A stretch of DNA of 64,000 nt from Klebsormidium nitens. Lineage: Eukaryota > Streptophyta > Klebsormidiophyceae > Klebsormidiales > Klebsormidiaceae. The position numbers and the translations under genes are program-made. The stretch spans positions 62,001 through 126,000 of the forward strand of contig DF237032.1 in the NCBI GenBank assembly GCA_000708835.1, written 5' to 3'. The notes below the pieces were generated by a model. It saw only the letters and a program-made list of their open reading frames with translations. It searched no databases and had not been told where the DNA came from. Shown here in pieces: positions 47,427 to 58,160 of this stretch (its first letter is position 1; every line of letters starts with the position of its first letter).

Positions 47427-50400
47427 TTATGAAGGCGTTTTGAGGAACTCCTCCGTCTCTTGTCGTATCGTGTTCATGAAGGCCACAAAGCCCATCCCGG
47501 TGGCCGCGCCCGCGCCGTCCACGTCCTGCTCCTCGATCAAGTACCGCTCGAACGCTTCCACGTTGTCGTGGCCGCCCCGCAGCATCAGCAGGCGCGGCGT
47601 GATCACCCGCTCCTTCTTGAGCTGGTTTATCGTTTCCCTGATGAGGCCTGGAGAATAGTGGGCGACTATCAATCAGGCAGCAAATGGTACAGAAACTCAA
47701 CACTGCGAGACACGTGTCACAATCAGAGCGAATCAATCTGCTCCCTCGATCTTGAGAGGCCGTGCGAAATGTTTTAGGATGTCGTGATGGACCGTCTCGT
47801 CCGCCGTGAGACCTGCTCGCTTCTACATTCAAGAGCTCCTTCAGAGCTTAGTTTCTAACGAGACTACAGTCCCCGTGCGAGCTGTAAAGCTTCCTGAATA
47901 AAGAGAAGCCCTAGAATCCGCAGGGTATGTAGTACTCCAGGGATGATTCAAAATTTCAACAATGACAGAACAGCGGATAGTACAGCACTCTGTTGCGGCA
48001 ACACAGACGGGAAATAACACTCACAGTCCTGGGGCGGCGGAAAGGGCAGCTCCGTCGGCGCATTCTGCGCATAGTACACGATGAGCGTGGTGAACGCGTC
48101 CAGAAGAAAGATGGGGCTGCCGCTGGTGACGAGTGCAGCGCGGCTGAGGGAGTGCCGCGGGTAGGCCGGCTTGTCGGGGCTGACGTAGGAGCTGAGGACG
48201 GGGTACGTGGCGCGGAGCAGCCACTGGGGGTCGAGGGACCTGGAGGGGCATTCGTTGCGGATGTTGGCAATTCGCCCCTGCGATTAACCGGCCCCCGCAA
48301 GTGATCCGCCTCAGCGATCAATCCACCCCGCCGAAACGCGGGAGAGAAGAATGAGGTTATTCAGGAGGGCAGACAGGAGTTTGTGAGAGAGGGATTTTTT
48401 AAGTGGGAGCTGAGGACAGAGGACGTGGCGCGGAGAAGCCACTGGGGGTCGAGAGACCTGGCAAAATGCGGCGGGGGGAAGGGTCAAAGCAGACAAATTT
48501 TGAAGAAACGGGGGGGACAAAGGTTTTTTTAGTGTGATAGGGGGGCAGTCCAAGCAATGCTTGGTTTCTTGGCGGGCTGCTGTAGGAGCTGAGGACAGAG
48601 GACGTGCCGCGGGGCAGCCACTGGGGGTCGAGAGACCTGCAGGGGCATTGCGGATGATGCGAGTTCGCCCCCGCCTTTATCCACCCCCGCGAAACGCGGG
48701 GGCGAAAATGAGTTGATTTAGGAGGGCAGACAAGCGTTTGTGAGAGGGGCAATCTGCAGTAGAAGCTGAGGACGGGGTACGTGGCGAGGAGAAGCCACTG
48801 GGTCAAAGACCTGGCGTATGGAGGGGGAGTGAAGGAGAAGGAGATGATTTTACAGCGGGACGGTTTACTGTAAGGTGGGGATCTAGTGGTCTGACGAAAC
48901 GGGGTGGGGCGAAAGAGACAATTTGTAGGGGCCAGAAACCGATGTGTGAGATGGGGGTAAGGATCGAGGACGGGGTACGTGGCGTGGAGAACTGACTGGG
49001 GGTCCAAGCACCTATTGGGCCAGAGCGGTGATTGGGAGTCCATTCTACGAAGCAAGGGGGCGAGAAGGGGAAAGATGAGAAGGGCAACTGATTTTGTGAA
49101 AGATGGGAAGCTGCTGGAAGCCTGAGCATGCACTAACCGGAAAGAAAGTATGAATACGTCCGGATAGTAAACGCAACCAATCCCAAGAGAAGTAAAATGC
49201 GCCGCAAGAGGTTTCCGACGCCTTACGAGTAGAGGAACTGGAGGTACGTTCGGACGTCCGGGTGCACTCCCTCGCGGTGGAAGCGCAACAGCGGCCCGCG
49301 CAGCAGCGCAAACACTAGGCGGGGAAGCGACTGAAGGGGAGGGCATCCGCGGAGGCTGGTGTCAACGGATTCGGGAACGCGGCCGAAGCGCGCCATCTCG
49401 AACGCGACGTTGTAGTGGGCGGTTAAGATAACCAACCAGTCCTGGGAAAAAGCGGATGCGCCATATGAGGGAGGTGTTCAAAATGAGAGTATGCTGGAAT
49501 AAAGCATCTATCAAGTAGTTACAGCGGGTTTGATTGGGAACAAGCGTGGGGGCAATGTCGGGGATCGGTCCCGGATGAAAACAGTGATATTCTTCACGGG
49601 GATACTGATCAGAAACTCATCGAAGCAACATTCGATGAAGAAGGAAAGACCGTTCTTACGGGCTGTCGAAAGACTAGCCCATATCTCCAGGAACCAGAGG
49701 CCAGAAAAAAAAGGAAAGACCTTTGTAACGGGCAACCATAACAGTCAACTGAATCAGGTTCCGCTGCTATCCTTCAAGCAGTTCTTCCGGTCGCTTACCT
49801 GCACGAGTATTCGCGCTTCTTTGAGCCCCTCTTCCAGGGACGCCCGGATGAGCTTGTGCGTCAGCAACGAGAGTACGATCTCCGGATCCGCGTGGTCGAA
49901 GAGGTCCTCTGCCGTTCTCGCGATCGGCAACTGCACCGTACGGATCCGCATGCGCCGCCGCAACACGTAGCCCCTGCCATGGAAAGCGACGAAAGCTCAA
50001 CAAACATTGCACATGATAACAACCGGACACAAGCAATTAGGAAGATATTGCGAAGGGCTTGGGAAACAAGAGGCCGTCGCTCAAGTTCCAGCAACAGGAG
50101 GGATCGCCCAATGACGTGGAACGCGCCGCGTCGTCTATTGCTGGACTGGGCATGGCCTCACGGAAACGGACCTGGATGTCGAGAATCGAATGCGCCGGCC
50201 CTGACCAGACTCGAATGATCTCAAGGACAGGGATGACCCGTCTATGCAATTAGATTTCTCTGGCGGTTTAATTGGTCAAAACATTCTTCATATCATGCTC
50301 CAGAGCCTACGGTTCTGGTCTCTGGCGGTTTAATTGCTCACAGCAATCTTATTATCTTGCTCCAGAATCTTCAATCTGATAGTCGGCGACAATGTGCCTC

Positions 50401-53400
50401 ACAATTGAGTCTTGTGGTCGCCGTTGCTGGTCGGGCTGGATGCCGACGGCTCGCCATTGTCGGTCACCCCATCCCTCGGTTGGGCCTCCCGGGGCAGCAT
50501 CACCGTGTACTGGAACACCATCTGGACCACGGGCTGATCCTCCGGTAACCTGCACCACTGCCACAATCGTTTTAGAAGGCCGTTCTTCTCTTGAAGAAGG
50601 TTAACAAGGAGAGGATTTTGAGAAACTTGATGGTGGACGGACAGATTCTCTGGACCACGGGCTGGTCCTCCGGTAGCCTGCACCCACATAGACCTATACT
50701 TAGGTAGGATAAAACCAGGTAGAGAACTGAAGTCAAGGCCCAGGGAACGGGTGGGGTTCGGTTGGGGGGTTAGGGTGGGTTGGAGTGCGATCCCGTGTAC
50801 GTTGAAGTCAGATCAGGACCACTGACTGATCCTCCGGTAGCCTGCACCTGCGCCACGGTTGATATAAAAGGCCACGCTTGCATTGAAAAAGGTTAAAAAA
50901 GGAGAGGATTGGTTAAAAAAGGAGAGGATTGGAGAAATTTGATGGTTGACGGACAGATTGTCTGAGTACAGGCTGATGTCCGGTAGCCTGCACCCGTGCT
51001 ATGGTCAGTATGAAGATCACACTTTCAGGACACGAGGATCAGAAAAGGAGTACAGGGCAACGAGTATGATTGGCGGATCTGGCCGCCCGCCGATTGAACT
51101 GACAGCCGAACCCGTTGGCGTCGACGAAGTCAAACCCGCAAGCGTTTGTGCGAGTGAAAAGTAAAATTGGTTGTAAGTTTCGCCCTTTTTTAAGTCCCTC
51201 TCCAAAGGACCCATGCGCCATGTCGGAGGGAGTGTCCCAAAAAAACACAGCCAAGAATCAAGATTCCTAAACATAACAGACCTAAAACACTAAGAATCTT
51301 GGTTTTGCTGTGTGGCAAACCCGTTATCGTTAACGAAGTCGAGATCGTAGGTCTAAGTATCTTGCGGACCGCAGAAGACGAATTCGAGCAAGTTCATGAA
51401 CCTGCGTCTTCTCCTCAAGGTCTCCATATAACAAAAGCCGGAATCAAAACCCCAAAGCGACCTACCCACAACAACTTTGAAAGGCCAAGAGTTCTAGTAG
51501 CTCTCACGTGCCGAAGCCATTTGCGTTGACGAAGTCGAAGTCGTAGGCGTAGGTATCGTGCGGGTCGCAGGAGATGATGTGGTGCAAGTTCTCGTACTGC
51601 GTGTCCTCCTCAAAGTGCCCGTAAGCTGCCACAATGCGCATCTCGGGCGACGTGCGCAGCCGTAACAGCCCGCCGAACGCATGCGGCCGCCGCAGCATGC
51701 GATACATATCCTGAGGCGAGAAAGACGGACAAAAGTTGTCAGCATTTGATTTCTAGAGAGCGTTCTCCGCAGACTCTGGGAGACAAAAAAGCGAAGAACG
51801 AAGGTACGAGAATAAGAGGCTTAACCCACCAAACGCGGTTTAAGGGCGCATCAACGCCTCTCTTTTGTCGTCTGATTGGGGTTGGACGTGGTTTGCACCA
51901 TTTCTGAGCTACTTCTGTTGAAGTAGAGAACCTCCGATAGGACAATGGACGGATACAGTTTGCTAGCACGAAGTGCAAGTACGAGGGGCGACAAAACCCA
52001 CTACAAACTTCTGCATCAAGTCGACGTAAAGCGGGACTTACATGAGCTAGGTTTTCAAAAAGGCCACCTGACAACGAGAAGGATCGCATACTGGTACCCA
52101 AGTCACTCGACAGAATCGCAGATTCTGCACATCACATGCTTTGCCTCACCTGTGGAAGCGTGCACTCCTCCAACCGCTGGTACAGACATAACGTGCCCCC
52201 GCTTTGACTGCACAGCGGTTCTAACGATGCCAAGTCGCAGTAACCTTCCGAAACTACAAACACATCGCAGCACACGCCGCTCTGAACCGCGAGGGCGGCG
52301 AGGTCGCTGTAGTAGGGGGTCTGCTCCGACAGCAACGCCTTATCTTCGTCGTCACCCCCGTTTGCGTCATGATCGGAGAAGCGCGAGGTGTCGAGCGCAC
52401 CGGCGCCGTAGTCGGGAGGGCCAGAGAGGAAAGCAAAGAGGCGGGCTGCAACCAAAGGGAAACTGGTAGTTAGATATGAATGGTCGCCCCGGATATGAGA
52501 TCTGACAGGGATAGGTACTCCCGTCTTTCGAACTCCAAGGCAGCCTTCCTGCGTTTGAGCTGCACCTCGCGTTCAGATGTCTCTTTCGATTGATCTCTGC
52601 AAGGTGGGTTTACAGATCCAATTGATGGAGCTACAAAAGGCAACACCGCTAGGTTGCTCCCTGCCTTTCAGGATCGCAGCAAAGCCCTGAACCAGCAGGC
52701 CCGTATGCTCATTGACACCGATCCGTATCACACAAAAGCAGGCAAAATCGTCATCCAAATGAAGCCCTTACCCCCGACAAATAGCTGGTTCTCGTCTCCC
52801 CCCACGTACTTGAGTAGAGCGGTCATCGCCGTCCCGAACCCCCGGCCCCCCACCCCCCCGCTTCCGTCGCCCGGCTGCCCCGCCGCAGTTGTGCGCTCCC
52901 AACTAGAGGTGGGGTGTAAAGTGTCCAGGGCGTTGCTGATCTGATCTTTGTACACGTCAACCTGCATATGGAAGGGCTTGAGTATCTAGGGCGTTCTTTT
53001 AATCCGGATCGCGGACTCGGGATGCAATTTCTCACACTGCGATGTTGTCTCTGGTGATTTGTTTTGCTGTTACTTTGGGGTGGCTCACTGTCATATCGTT
53101 TCCTGATACGAAGTAGATTCGGGATTAAAATTCCGTCGGCGAGTAGATTTTGGTGACAAGGTAGAGCCACTGAATTAGGGTGCCCGAATCTCTCGAACAT
53201 CACGAATTGGCTGCAAATGTGACTTCATAAGCGGGGAGAGGATGAGCAAGCAGGCAACCACAACAAACTGGACGGCTCAACCGGATTATATGGTAGCGAA
53301 TGGTCACGCCTCCCCGTTGCTAAAAACGGATCCCAAAAGAGGTCTGTAATTCCCGCCAGGATTCGTTAACAGCTCACCGGCGCGAGCAGCGCCTCGAGTG

Positions 53401-55189
53401 GCATGACGTCATCCAGGTCGAGGGGAAGGGTGGAGTCCGTGGAGGGAGGGATGAACACGTGCTTGACGACGGGGATGTCTCCTTGACAGTCGTACAATCC
53501 TAACTTGTGGCTGAACGTGACCAGGCCAAAAAGGGCAGCGGGAGGGAGCGCCTCGAGCGCCGCCAGCAGCGCGCTCTTGACTAGCTCGAGGAAGTCCTCT
53601 CCGGCTGCACACATTCAGGAGGGTCGTTTTCGACACAGTATAAGCTTCCGAGAAGTTCATTCAGGAAGCGCTTGCTATGAATGCGACAGACTGGGCCAGG
53701 CAACAAAGACTTGCAACGGTCAGCAGAGTGTTTGGAGTGCGACCTCTTTTCAAACCGACCATCAATTTCGGCTTGAACTATGCAAGAAGGAACATAGTGA
53801 CTTGAGTCGATTTGGGTGACCTTTGCGAACCATTGACGAAAACATGCACTCAAGCCGCTCAATTTCTTGTCCACCATCGATTTTCCAATCCTCACCAATA
53901 GGTCAACTGCGGCAACATTTCAAAATGATTGATGAGCAATACACACTACGGCTGCAAAGTTGCAAATTTTTTTCCTCATCATATCCATCCCTCACCAGAG
54001 AGGTCGACTGCAGCGATGTACACAGGCCGTGTGTGGATGTCCTTCCCGACCTCCCGGTCCTCCTCCACCGGCACGTCTAGTTCCACCAGCCCCGGGGACA
54101 GCTCCATGCGCTGACTCAACAGCACCTGGTTGCTGTAGCGCGCCAGCTGCTCCCCTGCAAACTGGTTCTCCGCGTCGCAGAGTGCGCACCGCCACCTGGC
54201 AACATGTGTTGAGATGTCGAGACGGCTATGGCGAACCGGCAACTCGGAGATGAACCGATCCTTAGCCCTCAAGAGCGACAAACGAGGACGCCTGATGGAC
54301 CCCGTTGGCTGATTCCCTCGTATCAGTAGCTTAGGTCGAGACACATTTGCAACCACAAGCGTCGTACTCAAAGTTCAAGTCCAGAAGGGGCAGGCAAAGG
54401 TTGGCCGAGAAAGCATGATCTCCGTGCAACAAGCCTCTCACATAAGATCACCGGACGTTTCAGGGAACAGACATGGAGAGCTGCGGTGGCAGGTTGTAAG
54501 CTCTGAGCTACAGATGTTTCAACTTATGATTTCATAGGTAAGCCTCCCCTCAGAAGAAACATTTTCAATTCAGCAAGTAGGAGCCAGGGGTTGTATCAGC
54601 TTGACGAATGGATAGCTGAAAGAAGATTCAAAGGAAAAATCTGCTCTCACCAGTAAGGCTTGATGCGACACGCAGCATTGATGTATGCAAAGCATTCTTC
54701 GCAGCGCGCCACATCAGATGCGCTGGTTAGATTGGTGTCAGCACCAAGAAGGGGTTGGGCGTCGCTTATAGCAAAAGGCTGGACAACACAGCCCCAGGGC
54801 AGGCCGGTGTCATCAAGCACAGCACCTGCAGTGCAAATGAGACTTCTCGATCGGTTATCTCAAAGTCCTGATACACTGTCTAACAGAATCACGTGGATCT
54901 CAGTGGTTTCAATCTACACAAGGCCTTCAATCGTGGTGGAAGTGTGAAGAGCAGCTTCATGAAAGTGCAAGCGATCAAACGCCGGCATCTTTGTTTAAAG
55001 CATAATCGCAGCTCAATCAGACCGTCCAGCCAATGATCAACGGAGATCTCCTCTTCTTTTAAGGTGCACACGCTGAAGAAGCCAGAGGCAGCCATTGTGG
55101 TTGCTGGTCAGCTGCCAACTTGGGAAGCAGATGATCCTAGCCCGCTCACCGTCCTTTGGAAAACTGTTGACCGAAAAGCGGATGGCCAT
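47427..55189 (-). CDS. SEC23/SEC24-like COPII coat protein
   Basis: Twelve exons: 55189-55150, 54825-54651, 54195-53996, 53604-53378, 52961-52772, 52445-52150, 51710-51508, 50549-50403, 49973-49799, 49441-49227, 48239-48025 and 47647-47427; 767 residues with all phases closed. It matches the plant SEC23/24 protein of the Arabidopsis At2g27460 type, a divergent lineage beside classical SEC23. Seen: zinc finger CEEC...CALC (Cys 55, 58, 75, 78); trunk with VYIAAVDLSAGEDFLELVKS, VKHVFIPPSTDSTLPLDLDD and FAFLSGPPDYGAGALDTSRF; beta-sandwich LLRLRTSPEMRIV and VVQMVFQYTVMLP; helical region VLSLLTHKLIRASLEEGLKE; and C-terminal gelsolin-like SGSPIFLLDAFTTLIVYY and YLIEEQDVDGAGAATGMG. Predicted role: cargo export from the ER. 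Two introns carry exon-edge repeats. Confidence 0.92.
48187..49020 (-). repeat. Five copies of a SEC23-like exon start (one real, four in the intron)
   Basis: The true acceptor and first about 60 bases of exon 48239-48025 recur in the upstream intron at about 48405-48471, 48581-48655, 48763-48818 and 48957-49020. Spacing is about 178-218 bp. Each copy translates in the minus sense to variants of SLDPQWLLRATYPVLSSY, and each keeps an AG|GT acceptor. Parts of the intron between copies repeat as well, such as GGAGGGCAGACA and GTTTGTGAGAG. Confidence 0.85.
50256..50376. repeat. Two-copy tandem repeat of about 62 bp in a SEC23-like intron
   Basis: CTCTGGCGGTTTAATTG begins at 50258 and again at 50320, and both are followed by a similar ATCTTGCTCCAGA-type end. 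It lies in the intron between exons 50549-50403 and 49973-49799, next to the donor side. Not coding. Confidence 0.7.
50590..51545 (-). repeat. Copies of both flanking exon edges in one SEC23-like intron
   Basis: The start of exon 50549-50403 (acceptor plus ACCGGAGGATCAGCCCGTGG) recurs in the intron at about 50651-50685, 50813-50850 and 50966-50997, each keeping the CAG. The end of the upstream exon 51710-51508 (DFDFVNANGFG) recurs at about 51312-51380 and 51102-51150; these copies have lost the GT donor. Flanking intron sequence (GGAGAGGATT, GACGGACAGATT) repeats along with the copies. Confidence 0.82.
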
Positions 55190-55630
55190 TCTGCAGTGCC
55201 AGCCAGCGCACCACCACCTCAAATACGGTCTGATTGTTTAATGCAAGCCCCAGAGCGTCTCATAGATTGAAGTGATTGCGTCTAAGATAGCCGCCCGCTG
55301 AAAAAGCTAGGTAGCGCCAGCCAAATGAATACAGAAAAGGGCCAAACTTGAAACGGGGCCGGCCAAGCTCATGCATTGGAACTTTGGAAGGAGCTACTGA
55401 AACCTAAACCCGTTGGTCTCGCGGCCGGGCCGCGGCTTTAAGTGCGGCCGCGGGCCGACGGGTATACGCCTTTTCATTCACTACAGACTACAGTAGTGCC
55501 ACGGGTATACATACGTCCAACCTAGCCTGCAGGAGCCGGCGGCTCTCCGCTTCTTATTGAGAGGTCATTGACACCAGCTTAGTAGAGTGCTCTTTCGTGG
55601 GGAGGTGAGGCCCGCACAAGGCGCCCAAGG
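55190..55630. promoter_or_regulatory. Divergent promoter of SEC23-like gene and the 319-residue unknown
   Basis: 441 bp between divergent start codons. The middle (about 55415-55470) is very rich in CG with GCGGCCG-type palindromes and resembles a CpG-dense core. No TATA box was identified. Not coding. Confidence 0.4.
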
Positions 55631-56679
55631 ATGGAACCAGATCCTGCACCGGTCATTGTTCAGTGCGAGGATGCAGAAGTGGTCGCAGAAAACTTTGTGA
55701 AGCTTGTCGCGAAGCTGTTGGCCAACGGACATGATGCCCACTGTACCGTGTACAGCCAGTCTGGGGGCGCCGCACATCTGATGGACATGCTTTACAAGCT
55801 AGCACGAGCGTTGCGTCCAATGTATCGTACAGACGACCCACGCCTGAAGAAAGCTGACAAACAGCCAAGACTAGAATTGGCCCACCTGACCATCAGCGAC
55901 GATGAGAATCCAAAAAAGTCTCGGGACCTCTTTGCGCAAGGTGGATTTCCGAACCAGGGATGCAGACGCAGGGACGAGGGCTTCACTGAGCTGGTCTGGC
56001 TCCACTGTGGCAGTTGCTACCCGCTCCAATCATATTTGCTCGAAAGCTTCTTGAGGGCAGATCCTTCGAGCTGCCCGACACACATGGTGCATCTTCTGGT
56101 GCCCGGCAAAGGTGGTACACTGTACAGCTGTCAGCTCACCTTCGAGTCATACTCCGTGCTGCATCATGGAGAAACCTGGCACTCCAGTATGCCTGCCCAG
56201 GCGCGATGTTGGAAGTTGCAATGAAGCGCGGGGGGAGCCAGGATTTCCTGGTATTTGCTCAAGACTCGAAGAGCATGTCGCCAGACCTGGCGGTCTTAAC
56301 GTCTTTGCTGCCGCCAAAAGACGTGATTGCGCCGAAGCGCTGGGCCCGGGCGGTTTGGCGCAAGATCTTTGCCAAGCCGATAGAGCAGCCATTGGCAGTC
56401 GACTTTGGTCAGGCTACTAAGGACTCCCGTGTGGTCGATCCCAGAATTTGGCGCTGCCCGTGTTTGGAGACCGCCAATGACGGAGGCGTTGTATCTTGTG
56501 GAGGCGCACCAGCTCAGTGCTTCTTACTGCAAACAGAGGAGAAGAGAATTGTAATCAGCAAATTGGGGCCGGCGCTCGTGGGCCTCACCGCGAGCGGGAT
56601 GGATGACCATGACTTGATAGTCCCATCCAACAAGGATGCTAGACATCTCGACAAGACGCCCGGGCCCGCTTATTGCTGA
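55631..56679 (+). CDS. Unknown protein, two exons
   Basis: Best model is 55631-56111 joined to 56201-56679, an 89-bp intron with donor AAAG|GTGGTA and acceptor TGCCCAG, giving 319 residues in frame. The two open frames overlap, so without splicing the first would end at 56224. I do not recognise the family. The first part looks globular (VIVQCEDAEVVAENFVKLVA, then GHDAHCTVYSQSGGAAHLMD), a pattern that resembles a Rossmann-like alternation of strands and helices, followed by a charged stretch and LHCGSCYPLQSYLLESFL. The second part has DFLVFAQDSKSMSPDLAVLT and a cysteine-containing CPCLETANDGGVVSCGG segment. No signal peptide or membrane segment. Head-to-head with the SEC23-like gene. Nothing supports a function. 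Confidence 0.5.
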
Positions 56680-58160
56680 TACTTGCATACTTGGCAATCT
56701 CCGAGTCTCAGATGAACGATGTAAACTGCCAGTGATTGCATGCTTGGGTCCAGCATGAGATGCAAACGTCCGGATAGGGTCTGAAAGTCAAGTCACTGTA
56801 AGAACTGTAGTACGTACATCTTTCCCTCCCAGTTTGCATGCAGAAGAAGGCTTTTGAAAGTGGTACAAACCTGCCTTCGAGTGGAATGCCCACGCAAATC
56901 CTCGAACGCGCTCGTCTTGAAGCGCCATGTTACATTACATGGTGTGCTGTACAAGTCTACATGATTGGACTTTGTTGCAAAGCGCGTGGGACAACGGTCC
57001 AAGCGCGTGTCAATCTTCCTTCAGTACAAACCAGGCCAACTTTTTAATATCAGTAGAATCAAATTGCAAATCGTATGATCAACGGGTGCTCTGCCATAGG
57101 CTATTTTAGCATAATCTTACTTGGATGGTATATACATATTGAACGACCAGCTGAGCAGCACAAGTTGAGTTCAGAAGATATAAACAAACTTCGTATAGCA
57201 TGCTCGCCATGCCGGCCAATCATGGTGGAACGGATGCTGGCATCATTGCAACTAGCTCGAGAACGGTCGTCACCACAATCATGCGGCATCGGCGGCTAAT
57301 ACACATCGTGTTCGGATAGCCATTTGCGATTTTTTTTTGGCCATATTGTGCTTCCGGCCAAACACGAAAACCGTGGTGGCTGCGAAAGGCTTTCTTGCAA
57401 AACGTCACTCGCGGCCGACAAGCTAGCAACAACGACAGACATGGTCATCCTTGACAGGCGCTGAGGAACACGGACCTCTCCATGTGCCATCAATCAAAAG
57501 CTGCACCCAATTGTCATGGAACCCTTAGGTTGGGTTCCGTCGATAATCACGTACCCAAAAGTGGGCTTGATCAATGCCCTATTAGCATCATTCATGGAAG
57601 AAGTGTAGCGAACACGGAACGTCCGATAAGATGCCGGATCTCCTTGAATTGGTGCACGTAGATGCACATAAAGAAGTGAACTGGTAACTGAATCAAGGTC
57701 AATTGAGTCCATGACCAGATTCATTCAACTTACACTACCGTTCAACAAAACCTTGATAAAGAAGAAACCTCCATTCGTATGAGCGTCCCAGATAAACGAG
57801 GTTCCGGTAGCTTGGTGTCAGTAATATCGCGCTGTTGTTCCAGATTGTAAACTGCTACAGAGAGCCAAACCCTGCAGAAGAGGAGAACTTGTGCATGAGA
57901 AGGGTTTATGCACCAGAGGGTACCCCACATCCTGTCCAGAAGAGCTTACAGCTAACGGATGGCTAACCAAAGACTGGGAGTCCACCTGTGCTCAGAATCA
58001 CTTCTCTCAGCCAAAGGAGCCAATCGAAATTTGTACCGTTTTGAACGCCTAGTACCGAGTGTTTTTTAGTCGCATGCGAATGAGGATTGACCTGTAACGA
58101 GTCGACGCTCAAAATTATACCTCTCGCTTCTGAAGCGCCTCGTGCTGAAGCAAAGGCAGC
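56680..58160. other. Spacer with no resolved gene
   Basis: A minus-strand open frame at 57494-57724 reads somewhat like protein (LYVHLRAPIQGDPASYRTF, then ALIKPTFGYVIIDGTQPKG), and a second, at about 57745-57815, reads TSFIWDAHTNGGFFFI. I could not join them or find a start, and no family was recognised. They could be the end of an unannotated gene or chance. A run of nine T at 57331-57339 is the only simple repeat. Confidence 0.35.

Noticed and set aside
48187-51545. Regularly spaced repeats resembling a CRISPR array
   Set aside because: Repeats are degenerate, match adjacent exon borders, lie in introns of a eukaryotic gene and the intervening sequence is itself repeated.
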